From positions 62,001-126,000 of the forward strand of contig CAUUGH010000001.1 in NCBI GenBank assembly GCA_963544755.1: a stretch of DNA of 64,000 nucleotides. The letters are read 5' to 3'. The first letter of the stretch is position 1. The number at the start of each line of letters is the position of its first letter. Below the pieces are notes generated by a model. That model was not told the DNA's origin. It worked only from the letters and a program-made list of their open reading frames with translations, and searched no databases. The DNA comes from Selenomonas sp963544755 (lineage in GTDB: Bacteria; Bacillota; Negativicutes; Selenomonadales; Selenomonadaceae). The position numbers and the translations under genes are program-made. Positions 17,462 to 26,488 of this stretch are shown here, piece by piece.

Positions 17462-20098
17462 ATGCAAATTAAAGGCTTGACGGATGAACAAGTTCTTGCC
17501 TTACGAGAAAAGTATGGCACGAACGGCATTACCGAGCAGCAAAGTGAGGGTTTTTGGGAAAAACTCAAGGGGAGTTTTGACGATCCGATCATTAAAATTC
17601 TTTGCGTTGCGCTTGCCATCAATGTCATTTTTGCTTTTTTAGGGCAAGTTGCGTGGTACGAATCGGTAGGCATCGCGCTAGCGGTGATTTTAGCGACGAC
17701 GGTTGCGACATATTCTGAATATCAAAACGAGAATGCTTTCCAAAAGTTACAAGAAGAAGCATCTCTTATCAAGTGCAAGGTCTACAGAAACGGGATATTA
17801 ACGGAAATTGCCATTGATGAGATCGTCATGGGTGATTTCGTGCTTTTGCAGACAGGCGATAAGATTCCGGCAGACGGCGTGATCTATGACGGCTCGATCC
17901 AAGTCGATCAGTCTGTCTTAAACGGTGAGGCAAAAGAGGCGACTAAGACGCCGGCAGCAAAAGGCGATGAAGAAGCGGCGCAAAGCTTAGATTTTCTTCA
18001 TCCACATAAAGTGTTTCGCGGCGCGGTCGTCTGCGGCGGCAACGCTGTGATGCAAACGACGACGCTTGGCGACAAGACGCTTTACGGTAAGATCGCAGGC
18101 GAATTGCAGACAGATGAAGAGCGCGATACGCCGCTGAAGGTAAAGCTGTCCAATCTTGCAAAGCAGATCAGTAATTTCGGCTACATCGGCGGCATCGCGA
18201 TTGCCGTCGCTTTGATGTTTGAGCGCATAGTCTTTCATAACGGCTTTGATCTGGCGCGAATCTTGGCGTACTGCTCAAACTGGCTTGTACTGGCAAACGA
18301 TCTTGTCGATGCTGTGATGCTTGCCGTCATCATCATCGTCGTTGCGGTGCCGGAGGGCTTGCCGCTGATGATCGCTATAGTTTCAGCGCAAAATATGGGC
18401 AAGATGCTAAAAGATAATGTGTTGGTGCGCAAAATATCGGGCATCGAAACAGCCGGCAGCTTAAACATTCTTTTTAGCGATAAAACAGGCACAATAACGA
18501 AGGGACAGCTTGAAGCCGTCGCCTTTGTTGACGGGCAAGCAAAGCAATTTGCCGCCTATAAAGAGCTTGGCGCAGGGCTTCAAAAGCTGGTAAATCTAAG
18601 CGTGCGTTACAATACGAGCGCCGTCATAAACGGCAAAGAGGCTGTCGGCGGCAACGCGACAGAGCGAGCGATATTTGGCTTCGTTGCCTTAGATAGTGAA
18701 GAAATGAATGAAACGATCAAAAATGCCGTGCCGTTTAACAGTAAAAATAAATATTCGCTCTCAGAAGTTGCAGGCGATTACAATATGACCTTAGCTAAGG
18801 GTGCGCCGGAAAAGCTTCTGGCACTTTGTGACTCTTATTATGATGAGAACGGCGAAAAAAAGCTGCTTACAAATCCTGCGGCGATTACAGACTGTATCGA
18901 CGCCTTAGCGGCGCGTGCCATCCGCGTTTTAGCCCTCGCCGTTTACGAAGGAGCTATCCCGGAAGACGGCGCTTTACCTAAAAGCGGTCTTATATTTGTC
19001 GGCGCCGTCGGTATTCGCGACGAGGTGCGCCCGGAGTCTATCGAAGCAATCAAAAGCGTACATAGTGCCGGCGTGCAGGTCGTCATGATAACAGGCGACC
19101 GACAAGATACGGCAAGCGCGATCGCCAAAGAAGCGGGTCTTTTGCAAAAAGATGATGATGTCATCATGACGAGCGACGAACTTGCCGCGCTGGATGATGC
19201 GGCGCTAAAAGCTCTCTTGCCGCGCCTTCGCGTCGTAGCGCGTGCGCTGCCGACAGATAAAAGCCGCCTCGTGCGTCTGGCGCAGGAAATGAACTTAGTC
19301 GTAGGCATGACAGGCGACGGGGTCAACGATTCGCCGGCATTAAAGAAAGCTGATGTAGGCTTTGCCATGGGCGGCGGCACGGAAGTTGCCAAAGAAGCAA
19401 GTGAGATCGTTATTTTAGATGATAATTTTCAGTCGATCGGTCGCGCCATCTTATACGGTCGCACGATTTATAACAGCATCCGCAAATTCATTGTGTTCCA
19501 GCTGACGATAAACGTCGCCGCCGTCTTCATTTCCTTCGTCGCACCGCTTTTAGGCATGGATACGCCGCTATCTATCACGCAATTTTTGTGGATAAATCTC
19601 GTCATGGATACTTTGGCGGCGCTCGCGTTTGGCGGTGAGCCGGCGCTTCGTCGCTTCATGAAAGAACAGCCTAAAGCGCGAGATGAAAACATCATCAGTA
19701 AATATATGGTATCTGCCATCGGCGTCAGCTCTTTATGGTGCTTTTTACTTAGCCTTTTCTTCCTTATGAGCGATGCAGCTCATGCCTATTTTCGCCCCGA
19801 CGAAGCAAATCATTACCTCTTGACGGGCTACTTTGCGTTCTTTATCTTCATGGCGGTATTTAACGCCTTTAATGCGCGTACCGATGAAAAGAATCTTTTT
19901 GACAACATCACACAAAATCAAGGGTTTTTGCGTGTCATGGGGCTTATTGTAATAGTGCAGATAGCAATGACCTATTTAGGCGGCGAGATCTTACATTGTT
20001 ATGGCTTGACGCTTAGAGAATGGACATTTGTACTCGCGCTTGCAATTACTATTGTGCCAATTGATCTGATTAGAAAAGCGATTGTAGCAAAAGCATAG
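17462..20098 (+). CDS. Calcium-translocating P-type ATPase, PMCA-like P2B type (878 aa)
   Basis: P-type cation pump. The phosphorylated Asp is D340 in FSDKTGTITKG; other signatures are the LNGEAKEATK actuator region, VAVPEGLPLMIAI in helix 4 (the ion-binding PEGLP motif typical of Ca2+ pumps), MITGDRQDTA, GMTGDGVNDSPALKKADVGF and the C-terminal IVPIDLIRK. About ten membrane helices are expected. It exports Ca2+ from the cytoplasm, judged from the PEGLP motif and general similarity. It lies immediately upstream of the TerD cluster, whose products are Ca2+-binding, so a shared calcium role is a reasonable inference. A terminator follows at 20186-20227. Confidence 0.93.
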   Translation: MQIKGLTDEQVLALREKYGTNGITEQQSEGFWEKLKGSFDDPIIKILCVALAINVIFAFLGQVAWYESVGIALAVILATTVATYSEYQNENAFQKLQEEASLIKCKVYRNGILTEIAIDEIVMGDFVLLQTGDKIPADGVIYDGSIQVDQSVLNGEAKEATKTPAAKGDEEAAQSLDFLHPHKVFRGAVVCGGNAVMQTTTLGDKTLYGKIAGELQTDEERDTPLKVKLSNLAKQISNFGYIGGIAIAVALMFERIVFHNGFDLARILAYCSNWLVLANDLVDAVMLAVIIIVVAVPEGLPLMIAIVSAQNMGKMLKDNVLVRKISGIETAGSLNILFSDKTGTITKGQLEAVAFVDGQAKQFAAYKELGAGLQKLVNLSVRYNTSAVINGKEAVGGNATERAIFGFVALDSEEMNETIKNAVPFNSKNKYSLSEVAGDYNMTLAKGAPEKLLALCDSYYDENGEKKLLTNPAAITDCIDALAARAIRVLALAVYEGAIPEDGALPKSGLIFVGAVGIRDEVRPESIEAIKSVHSAGVQVVMITGDRQDTASAIAKEAGLLQKDDDVIMTSDELAALDDAALKALLPRLRVVARALPTDKSRLVRLAQEMNLVVGMTGDGVNDSPALKKADVGFAMGGGTEVAKEASEIVILDDNFQSIGRAILYGRTIYNSIRKFIVFQLTINVAAVFISFVAPLLGMDTPLSITQFLWINLVMDTLAALAFGGEPALRRFMKEQPKARDENIISKYMVSAIGVSSLWCFLLSLFFLMSDAAHAYFRPDEANHYLLTGYFAFFIFMAVFNAFNARTDEKNLFDNITQNQGFLRVMGLIVIVQIAMTYLGGEILHCYGLTLREWTFVLALAITIVPIDLIRKAIVAKA

Positions 20099-20185
20099 GA
20101 GTATGAAAAACGCGGATTCGCTAAAGACGCTCAGATTTATGTAAATGCGTCACGATGGGCGATGGAATGTATCCGTGCTTCTTGA

Positions 20186-20227
20186 AGGCGGCTTTGGTAA
20201 AAAGCACCGATGTCGCCTGTTTTTTTT
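20186..20227 (+). terminator. Rho-independent terminator between the Ca-ATPase and the Ter genes
   Basis: AGGCG (20186-20190) pairs with CGCCT (20214-20218), with internal GGT/ACC pairing, followed by eight T residues. It separates the ATPase from the terA-like gene and argues against the long upstream start of that ORF. Confidence 0.75.
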
Positions 20228-20252
20228 AACGCAGGAGGGATACAGCATACAA

Positions 20253-21572
20253 ATGAATATCTGCAAGGGACAAAAGATAGATCTGACGAAGAATAACCGA
20301 GCGTTAAAGAGCATACTCGTCGGCATGGGTTGGCAGGCGAACGCGGCGTTAGATCTTGATACGGCAGCATTTTTGCTTGCGGCGCAGGGAAAAGTCGCGA
20401 GCGATGCGGACTTCGTCTTTTATGGCAATGCGCGTCATGTGTCGGGAGCGGTTGAATATATCGAGGCGCCAATCGCTGATGATCGCCGACAAGTGCGCGT
20501 GGATCTGGTCGCTTTGCCCACCGCTATTGAAAAGATCGCTTTGACTTTGACGATCTACGATGCAAACGCGCGGCGCCAAAATTTCGGGCAGGTTCAAGGC
20601 GCGTATATCCGTATCCTCGATGCGACAAGCGGCAGTGAGCTTTTGCGCTATGATCTCGGCGCGAACTTTTCCGTAGAAACAGCGATTGTTGTCGGCGAAC
20701 TTTACCGCTACAAGGGCGAGTGGAAGTTTAACGCCGTCGGCGCAGGGTATCAAGGCGGTTTAGAAGCGCTTTGCAAAAGTTTCGGCATCGAAGTAAGCGC
20801 AGGAGAGGGCGCACCTGCACCTTCTCCACCGCCTGCACCTTCTCCTACCCAACGCGCTTTGCTAAACCGCGGACGAGATGGCGCACCTATCCGACATCAA
20901 CCGCTGAATTTCGGCAGAAACAGCACGCCACCTATGAACACGGCATCGACCGCACCGAAGAAGATCGAACTAAAAAAAGGGCAAAAGGTCAATCTGATCA
21001 AGGAAGGCGGACTTGGCGAAATTTCCATCAATCTCAACTGGCATCAGCAGCCAAAGGCAAAGGATTCGGGGTTTTTCGCATCTATCTTTGGTAGCGGCGG
21101 CAATACGGGCGGCATCGATCTTGATCTCGGCTGCCTTTATGAGTTAAAAAACGGCGGCAAGGGCTGCGTGCAGGCACTCGGCGCTGCCTTTGGCAACCTC
21201 TCGCAGCGTCCTTGGATCGCGCTTGACGGCGACGATCGCACGGGCAGCAACGCCGCCGGCGAAACGCTGCGCGTCAACGGCAAGATGGCAGCAAAGATCA
21301 AGCGCATCCTCGTCTACACCTTCATCTACGACGGCATTGCCAACTGGCAGCAAGCAGACGGTGTCGTGACCGTCAAATGCCCGGGCAGCCCCGACATCAT
21401 CGTACGCATGGACGAATACGGCTCGTCAAAGGGTATGTGCGCCATCGCCATGCTTGAAAACATCAACGACACGTTTAGCGTCGAAAAGCTCGTGCATTTT
21501 TTTCATGGCCACAAGGATATGGATAAGGCGTATCGTTGGGGGCTTCGCTGGACGAAGGGCAGCAAGGATTAA
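20253..21572 (+). CDS. TerD-TerA fusion protein (439 aa)
   Basis: Two Ter-family domains joined by a Pro/Ala/Ser linker (about residues 190-235). The N-terminal TerD domain has VGMGWQAN, LDLDTAAFLL and EWKFNAVGAGYQGGLEAL, but the Ca-binding loop usually read as TGDNLTGEGxGDDE is replaced by EAPIADDRRQ, so calcium binding by this domain is doubtful. The C-terminal domain (about 236-439) is TerA-like: KGQKVNL, GIDLDLGCLYEL, WIALDGDDRTG, NWQQADGVVTVKC and DKAYRWGLRW. The ATG at 20253 is used because a terminator lies in the upstream extension; GGAGGG is about 13 bp before it, a rather long spacing. TerA and TerD are linked to tellurite, phage and colicin resistance; their biochemical role is unsettled. 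Confidence 0.88.
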   Translation: MNICKGQKIDLTKNNRALKSILVGMGWQANAALDLDTAAFLLAAQGKVASDADFVFYGNARHVSGAVEYIEAPIADDRRQVRVDLVALPTAIEKIALTLTIYDANARRQNFGQVQGAYIRILDATSGSELLRYDLGANFSVETAIVVGELYRYKGEWKFNAVGAGYQGGLEALCKSFGIEVSAGEGAPAPSPPPAPSPTQRALLNRGRDGAPIRHQPLNFGRNSTPPMNTASTAPKKIELKKGQKVNLIKEGGLGEISINLNWHQQPKAKDSGFFASIFGSGGNTGGIDLDLGCLYELKNGGKGCVQALGAAFGNLSQRPWIALDGDDRTGSNAAGETLRVNGKMAAKIKRILVYTFIYDGIANWQQADGVVTVKCPGSPDIIVRMDEYGSSKGMCAIAMLENINDTFSVEKLVHFFHGHKDMDKAYRWGLRWTKGSKD

Positions 21573-21741
21573 GTAAGAGCCGCCAGCAAAGAAAAACGCA
21601 AGAAGAGATCTAGAGTAAGCCTTAGGGAAATTTTTCTTTGTAAAATGAAGGGAAAAAGCGTCGGTAAGGCGAATACCTTTGTATGTTAATTATTTCATTA
21701 ACATATAGATTCAAAAAGAAATATCAAGGAGGCAGCATCTT
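21573..21741 (+). promoter_or_regulatory. Intergenic region with a perfect 9-bp inverted repeat before the TerD genes
   Basis: At 21682-21705 TATGTTAAT and ATTAACATA form a perfect inverted repeat around a 6-bp centre, in AT-rich DNA about 40 bp before the next start. The symmetry fits a regulator binding site; no T-run follows, so it is not a terminator. AAGGAGG lies just before the next ATG. Confidence 0.5.
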
Positions 21742-22347
21742 ATGAGTGTAAATCTGCAAAAAGGGCAGAAGGTAAATTTAAAAAAATCAGATGGTCAGTC
21801 ACTATCGTACATTCGTATCGGGCTAGGCTGGGATCCTGTTACGCAGGAAAAAAGCGGCTTTTTGGGTTCGCTCTTTGGTAGCTCTGCACCTGATATTGAC
21901 TGTGATGCAAGCGTTATCGCCTGCAAGGGCGGTCGTCTGGCGGCATTTGGCGATGTCGTTTACTTTGGAAACCTCAAACATTCATCAGGTGCTATCATCC
22001 ACACGGGCGACAACTTGACAGGCGAGGGCGACGGTGACGATGAGCAGATCCTTGTCGATTTACCAAAGATACCCGACGCTTACGATAAATTGGTATTTGT
22101 CGTTAATATCTACGATTGTAAATCGCGAAAGCAAGATTTTGGCATGATCAAAAATGCTTTTATTCGTATTTGCGATGAAAATACAGGCGCGGAATTTTGT
22201 CGCTACAACCTATCAGAAAATTACGCCGGCATGACGGCGATGATCTTTGGTGAGCTTTATCGCCACCAAGGCGAATGGAAGTTTAACGCCATCGGGCAAG
22301 GAACAAAGGATACGGGGCTAAAAGATTTATCAAAGCACTATCAGTAA
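21742..22347 (+). CDS. TerD family protein with inserted glycine/serine loop (201 aa)
   Basis: TerD domain with both calcium-site elements present: DIDCDAS (D51, D53, D55) and TGDNLTGEGDGDDEQ (about 92-106), then RKQDFGMIKNAFIRI and EWKFNAIGQG. An insertion KSGFLGSLFGSSAP (about residues 37-50) follows IRIGLGWDP; a similar insertion, GFFASIFGSGG, is present in the TerA domain of the previous protein. The ATG follows CAAGGAGG. TerD proteins bind two Ca2+ ions and adopt a beta-sandwich fold. This paralogue is the most divergent of the three stand-alone TerD proteins here. Confidence 0.9.
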   Translation: MSVNLQKGQKVNLKKSDGQSLSYIRIGLGWDPVTQEKSGFLGSLFGSSAPDIDCDASVIACKGGRLAAFGDVVYFGNLKHSSGAIIHTGDNLTGEGDGDDEQILVDLPKIPDAYDKLVFVVNIYDCKSRKQDFGMIKNAFIRICDENTGAEFCRYNLSENYAGMTAMIFGELYRHQGEWKFNAIGQGTKDTGLKDLSKHYQ

Positions 22348-22451
22348 GACATCATGCCATTAAGGCTTGATATAAGAAGCGGCACACTGGTGCCTTGCTT
22401 GAAAAGCACAGCTTTATGCGGCTTTTGCAGCTATCTGTAAGGAGGAACATT

Positions 22452-23030
22452 ATGGCGATCAGTTTAAAAAAAGGACAAAAAGTTGAGTTAACGAAGACGA
22501 ATCCCGGACTATCCAAGCTTTTGATTGGTCTTGGTTGGGATACGAATAAGTACGACGGCGGCACTGATTTCGATCTCGATGCCTCGGCATTCTTGCTTGG
22601 TGCTAACGAAAAGGTCACGAGTGATGCTGACTTTGTGTTCTACGGTAACCTAAAGCACGCTTCAGGCGGCGTTGAGCATACGGGCGATAACTTGACAGGC
22701 GAGGGCGAGGGCGACGATGAGCAGCTAAAAGTTGACCTTTCCAAGGTACCGGCATCCATCGACAAGATCGACTTTACAGTAACGATCTACGAGGCAGACG
22801 AGCGAAAGCAAAACTTCGGGCAGGTGTCAAACGCTTTTATTCGCGTCGTCAACGAAGCTACAGGTGAAGAGCTCATTCGCTTTGACTTAGGCGAAGATTT
22901 CTCAGTCGAAACGGCAGTTGTCGTCGGTAGACTCTATCGCCAAGGCACTGAGTGGAAATTTAACGCGGTCGGCGCAGGCTACAGCGGCGGACTAAGTGCG
23001 CTTGGCAAGGCGTACGGCGTCAATATCTAA
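22452..23030 (+). CDS. TerD family calcium-binding protein (192 aa)
   Basis: Canonical TerD: KKGQKVELTK, LIGLGWDTN, TDFDLDASAFLL (D39, D41, D43), TGDNLTGEGEGDDE (77-90), ERKQNFGQVSNAFIRV, FSVETAVVVGRLYR and EWKFNAVGAGYSGGLSAL. Both parts of the calcium site are intact. The ATG at 22452 has TAAGGAGG upstream and fits the conserved MAISLKKGQK N-terminus, removing a 19-residue extension. It is followed by a hairpin (23061-23088) and then the AIM24 gene. Known family phenotypes include tellurite resistance and resistance to phage and pore-forming colicins. Confidence 0.94.
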   Translation: MAISLKKGQKVELTKTNPGLSKLLIGLGWDTNKYDGGTDFDLDASAFLLGANEKVTSDADFVFYGNLKHASGGVEHTGDNLTGEGEGDDEQLKVDLSKVPASIDKIDFTVTIYEADERKQNFGQVSNAFIRVVNEATGEELIRFDLGEDFSVETAVVVGRLYRQGTEWKFNAVGAGYSGGLSALGKAYGVNI

Positions 23031-23060
23031 GGAGTCGCTCTTTAGTATGGCATCAGGAAA

Positions 23061-23091
23061 AAGCCTCAAGGCATGAGCCTTGGGGCTTTCC
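23061..23091 (+). terminator. Hairpin between the TerD and AIM24 genes, possible attenuator
   Basis: AAGCCTCAAGGC pairs with GCCTTGGGGCTT (one G-T pair), followed only by TCCC rather than a full T-run. It may be a weak terminator or processing site that lowers expression of the downstream genes. Confidence 0.45.
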
Positions 23092-23108
23092 CATAGAAAA
23101 GAGGTACG

Positions 23109-23798
23109 ATGATGGAATACAAGATCTTATACCCGGAAGCCTTTCCTGTAGTTGAATGTTACTTGCGCCAAGGAGAAGCAATCAAGGCAGAATCTGATGC
23201 AATGATCGCTATGGATGCAACAGTTGATGTCGAAGGCAAGATGGAAGGCGGCGTTTTAGGCGGCATCATGCGCCGCGTCTTTACGGGCGAGAGCTTTTTC
23301 ATGCAGCGTCTTGTGGCATCGCGCGGTGCCGGCAAGGTGCTTTTTGGGCATCCCTTGCCGGGCGGCATCATGGATGTATCCTTAGACGGCTCTTATGGCA
23401 TGATCGTGCAAAAAGGCGGCTTTCTTGCAGCAGAAGAAAGCATCAATGTCGATTCAAAGATGCAGGGGCTTATGCAGGGGCTTTTTTCGCAAGAGGGCTT
23501 TTTCCTCTTGAAGCTGACAGGTAAGGGCATCGCTTTTGTAAGCAGCTACGGTGTCATTCACTGCATAAACCTTGAGGCAGGAGAAGAAGTCATCATTGAT
23601 AATGGGCATTTAGTCGCCTGGCCGGACTATATGAATTACAAGATAGAAAAAGCATCAAACGGCTGGATTTCAAGCGTCATGTCGGGTGAATGTTTAGTAT
23701 GCCGCTTCAAAGGGCCAGGTCCGGTACTTATTCAGACAAGAAATCCCGAAGGCTTTGAAACATGGATTAGAGAAATGGTAAAAAAGGACGGTAAATGA
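23109..23798 (+). CDS. AIM24 / TIGR00266 family protein (229 aa)
   Basis: Matches the TIGR00266 branch of the AIM24 family: GEAIKAESDAMIAMDATVD near the start, the RRVFTGESFFMQRLVAS block, SQEGFFLLKLTGKGIAFVSS and a C-terminal GWISSVMSGECLVCRFKGPG. These proteins form a tryptophan-attenuator-like beta fold; their function is unknown. It stands between two terD genes, 2 bp before the second, so it is part of the Ter operon. In the comparative literature such proteins recur near stress and membrane genes. The start could be either of two adjacent ATGs behind AGAGGT. Confidence 0.85.
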   Translation: MMEYKILYPEAFPVVECYLRQGEAIKAESDAMIAMDATVDVEGKMEGGVLGGIMRRVFTGESFFMQRLVASRGAGKVLFGHPLPGGIMDVSLDGSYGMIVQKGGFLAAEESINVDSKMQGLMQGLFSQEGFFLLKLTGKGIAFVSSYGVIHCINLEAGEEVIIDNGHLVAWPDYMNYKIEKASNGWISSVMSGECLVCRFKGPGPVLIQTRNPEGFETWIREMVKKDGK

Positions 23799-23799
23799 T

Positions 23800-24384
23800 A
23801 TGGCGATAAATCTTTCTAAAGGACAGCGCGTGAGTCTTGATAAGGGTATGAAAATGGCGTTGATAGGTCTGGGTTGGGACGTTAATCAGTATGACGGCGG
23901 CGCAGATTTTGATCTTGATGCCTCGGCATTTTTGCTTGGCGCAAACGGTAAAGTGCGTAAAGACGAGGATTTTATTTTCTATGGCAATCTTGACAGCTCC
24001 GACGGCTCTGTGCATCATACGGGCGATAATTTAACAGGCGAGGGCGAAGGCGATGATGAAGTTTTGATCATTGACTTTGCCAAAGTGCCGCCTGATATAG
24101 ATAAGATCGCCATCACCGTGACGATTTACGATGCGACAGTGCGAAAGCAAAACTTCGGGCAGGTGTCAAATGCTTATGTGCGCGTCGCACACATGGCAAA
24201 TGCACAGGATATGCAAGGCACAGAGGTTTTGCGATACAACCTCGTGGAAGATTTTTCGATAGAAACGGCACTAGTCGTCTGCGAAATCTATCGAAATAAC
24301 GGTGAGTGGAAGTTTAACGCTGTCGGCGCAGGCTATAAAGGCGGCTTAGAAGCTCTCTGCCGCGCTTATGGTGTAAATGTCTGA
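23800..24384 (+). CDS. TerD family calcium-binding protein, third copy (194 aa)
   Basis: TerD domain with MAINLSKGQRVSLDK at the N-terminus, ADFDLDASAFLL (D36, D38, D40), HHTGDNLTGEGEGDDE, VRKQNFGQVSNAYVRV and EWKFNAVGAGYKGGLEAL. The calcium site is intact. It starts one base after the AIM24 stop (TGAT-ATG), so translation is probably coupled. A short insertion, MANAQDMQG, sits near residue 130. It immediately precedes the Ter-associated enzyme genes, which begin 66 bp later. Confidence 0.93.
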   Translation: MAINLSKGQRVSLDKGMKMALIGLGWDVNQYDGGADFDLDASAFLLGANGKVRKDEDFIFYGNLDSSDGSVHHTGDNLTGEGEGDDEVLIIDFAKVPPDIDKIAITVTIYDATVRKQNFGQVSNAYVRVAHMANAQDMQGTEVLRYNLVEDFSIETALVVCEIYRNNGEWKFNAVGAGYKGGLEALCRAYGVNV

Positions 24385-24450
24385 TGAAACGGGGGCAAAG
24401 CCTCCAAGCTTTTTAGAGGGTATCTAAGCAGTATGGAGGTTTTAGCCCGC

Positions 24451-25449
24451 ATGAACGACAGGGAAATCTTGCAATACAAAGTAGGGGGGCTTCTTTATAT
24501 GCCCGCCTATCAGGAAAATATCGTAGAAAAGCTTCATAAGAAAAATACAGCGTGCTTTACCAGCATCTGTTTTTGCTTGGAAGATGCGATAAAAGATACG
24601 GCGGTTGAAGCGGCAGAATGTGCTTTGCGTAAGAATCTTAAAAGATTGCAGACGATCTACGAAGATAAAGAGCAGCAAAAGCCACTTCTTTTTGTGCGTG
24701 TAAGAACAGCGGCGCATCTAGCGCATTTTCTCGACTTTGTCGGCGCAGCCGGCGATGTTTTGACAGGCTACGTTTTGCCGAAAGTAAGCCTTGAAAACGT
24801 CGAAGCCTATATGAAATTGCTCCATGTCAAAAGCTGCGGCAAAAGACAATATATCATGCCTGTTTTAGAAAGCCCGTCTATTGCCGATATTAAGAGCCGC
24901 ACTGCTGTTTTAGGCGAACTAAAAGCTATCTTTGATGCACATAAGGAATATATTTTAAATATTCGCGTTGGCGGCAACGATTTTAGCAACCTCTACGGTA
25001 TTCGTCGCTCGATCACGCAGACGATTTATGATGTCGGTGTTGTGCGCGACATTTTAATTGACATATTAAACACCTTTGCACAAGACTACATTGTATCAGG
25101 ACCTGTCTGGAATTATTTTGGCGACGATCCAAAAGCTGCATGGGCGTTAGGGCTAAAGAAGGAATTAGAGCTTGATCACTTAAACGGCTTTATCGGCAAG
25201 ACAGCCATTCACCCGGCGCAGCTACCCTTTATCGCAGACAGCCTAAAGGTAGCGCGTGCCGACTATGAGGATGCAAAGATCATCTTAGACTGGCAAGACG
25301 AAAAGGCAGGCGTTAAAAAAAGTTTTGACGGCACGCGCATGAATGAGGTCAAGACACACAAAAAGTGGGCAAGACGCACACTTTTGCTGGCACATATTTA
25401 TGGCACGACAGATGAAGGTGCGGCGCACGCTGCTTTTTACAAAGGATAA
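24451..25449 (+). CDS. HpcH/HpaI aldolase / CitE-like C-C lyase of the Ter module (332 aa)
   Basis: TIM-barrel CitE-like protein. Supporting blocks are FTSICFCLEDAIKD, PLLFVRVRTAAH, DVLTGYVLPKV, IMPVLES, LNIRVGGNDFSNLYGIRR and GFIGKTAIHPAQLPFI. These match the HpcH/HpaI and citrate-lyase beta families that act on acyl-CoA or oxo-acid substrates. The ATG at 24451 follows GGAGG at 11 bp; an ATG at 24433 overlaps that site. A CitE-like lyase is one of the enzymes named in comparative studies of Ter-linked biosynthetic modules. The actual substrate is unknown. It is first in a tight five-gene run. Confidence 0.86.
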   Translation: MNDREILQYKVGGLLYMPAYQENIVEKLHKKNTACFTSICFCLEDAIKDTAVEAAECALRKNLKRLQTIYEDKEQQKPLLFVRVRTAAHLAHFLDFVGAAGDVLTGYVLPKVSLENVEAYMKLLHVKSCGKRQYIMPVLESPSIADIKSRTAVLGELKAIFDAHKEYILNIRVGGNDFSNLYGIRRSITQTIYDVGVVRDILIDILNTFAQDYIVSGPVWNYFGDDPKAAWALGLKKELELDHLNGFIGKTAIHPAQLPFIADSLKVARADYEDAKIILDWQDEKAGVKKSFDGTRMNEVKTHKKWARRTLLLAHIYGTTDEGAAHAAFYKG

Positions 25450-25460
25450 GGGGAAGTTTT

Positions 25461-26477
25461 ATGCGTGTATGGTTCAATCATTGGTTTAGTACGGCGTATC
25501 ATTTGATCGAAAAGATGCGAGAAGGAGCGCCCGAACAATGTACCTTCGTTGCTTCAAGTGCCAATCCCCATGCACTTTATCGCCTTGTCGCCGACGAATG
25601 GCACCAAGAGCCGCCGCTTCTTGCTGCAGATGAATATGTAGAATATTGTTTAGAATTTTGCAAAGAGCAGCAAATCGACATATTCTTTCCCTACCGAGAG
25701 CTTACACGTTTATCCCGTTACAGCGAAGAATTTCGTGCAGCAGGTACAATTTTAGCAGTAGGAAGCGACTATAACATCATGCGGCTCTTAGACGACAAGG
25801 CAGCAACTTATGCATTTTTTAAGATGCGCGAAGCTGCGATTGTGCCGACGCATATCGTCGCAGGTACCTATGAAGAATTTGTCGCGGCATACGAGAGATT
25901 GCGCCCTCGGTGCGCGCGCGTTTGCTACAAGCTGACAAAAGATAAAGGCGCTGAAACTTTCCGCGTCGTTGATGATACGCTCTTAAACGCAGGCGATGTG
26001 CGCCGAAAGCCCGGCATGAAGCTGACGTGGGAGATAGCAAAGAAGATCGTCAAAGGCTATGATTTTCGCGTGCCGTTTATGCTTATGGCATATCTTGACG
26101 GGCAAGAAATCAGCGTAGATTGCTTAAAAACGCCTAAAGAGCCGATCATTATTCCACGCTTTAAGACGAATCATCGCTATGCAGAAATTCGCTTTGACGA
26201 AGAGATAGTGCAAAAGTGTCGGCAAATCTTAGAGCATTTGCCGATCAATGTGCCGATCAATATCCAATTTAAGAGCGATGGCAAAAAATATTTCCTCTTA
26301 GAAATCAATCCGCGTATGTCGGGCGGCTTGCAGCTTTCGTGCCTTGCAACAGGGATCAATGTAGCGTCGATTGCACTTTATCAGCTTTTAGGAAAAGAGC
26401 AGCCGTGGCAATACCCCGATCGGCGCAAAGTATATCGCGTAGCTAACCTTGAAACGCCTCAGCTGCTGCATTTTTGA
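25461..26477 (+). CDS. ATP-grasp ligase of the Ter module (338 aa)
   Basis: ATP-grasp fold: a preceding Rossmann-like part (VWFNHWFSTAYHLIEKMR), a central substrate region (YKLTKDKGAETFRVV, FRVPFMLMAYLDGQEISVDC) and the metal-binding FLLEINPRMSGGLQLSCLA. It would join a carboxylate to an amine or thiol with ATP. Eleven bp separate it from the CitE-like gene, and it meets the PRTase gene at 26489. ATP-grasp proteins of this type are part of the Ter-associated biosynthetic set. Substrate unknown. AAGGGGAAG precedes the ATG. Confidence 0.87.
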   Translation: MRVWFNHWFSTAYHLIEKMREGAPEQCTFVASSANPHALYRLVADEWHQEPPLLAADEYVEYCLEFCKEQQIDIFFPYRELTRLSRYSEEFRAAGTILAVGSDYNIMRLLDDKAATYAFFKMREAAIVPTHIVAGTYEEFVAAYERLRPRCARVCYKLTKDKGAETFRVVDDTLLNAGDVRRKPGMKLTWEIAKKIVKGYDFRVPFMLMAYLDGQEISVDCLKTPKEPIIIPRFKTNHRYAEIRFDEEIVQKCRQILEHLPINVPINIQFKSDGKKYFLLEINPRMSGGLQLSCLATGINVASIALYQLLGKEQPWQYPDRRKVYRVANLETPQLLHF

Positions 26478-26488
26478 GGAGATACACG

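Noticed and set aside
18943..19392. 149-residue minus-strand ORF inside the P-type ATPase
   Set aside because: Ser/Arg-rich antisense shadow; the plus strand has the conserved TGDGVND region here.
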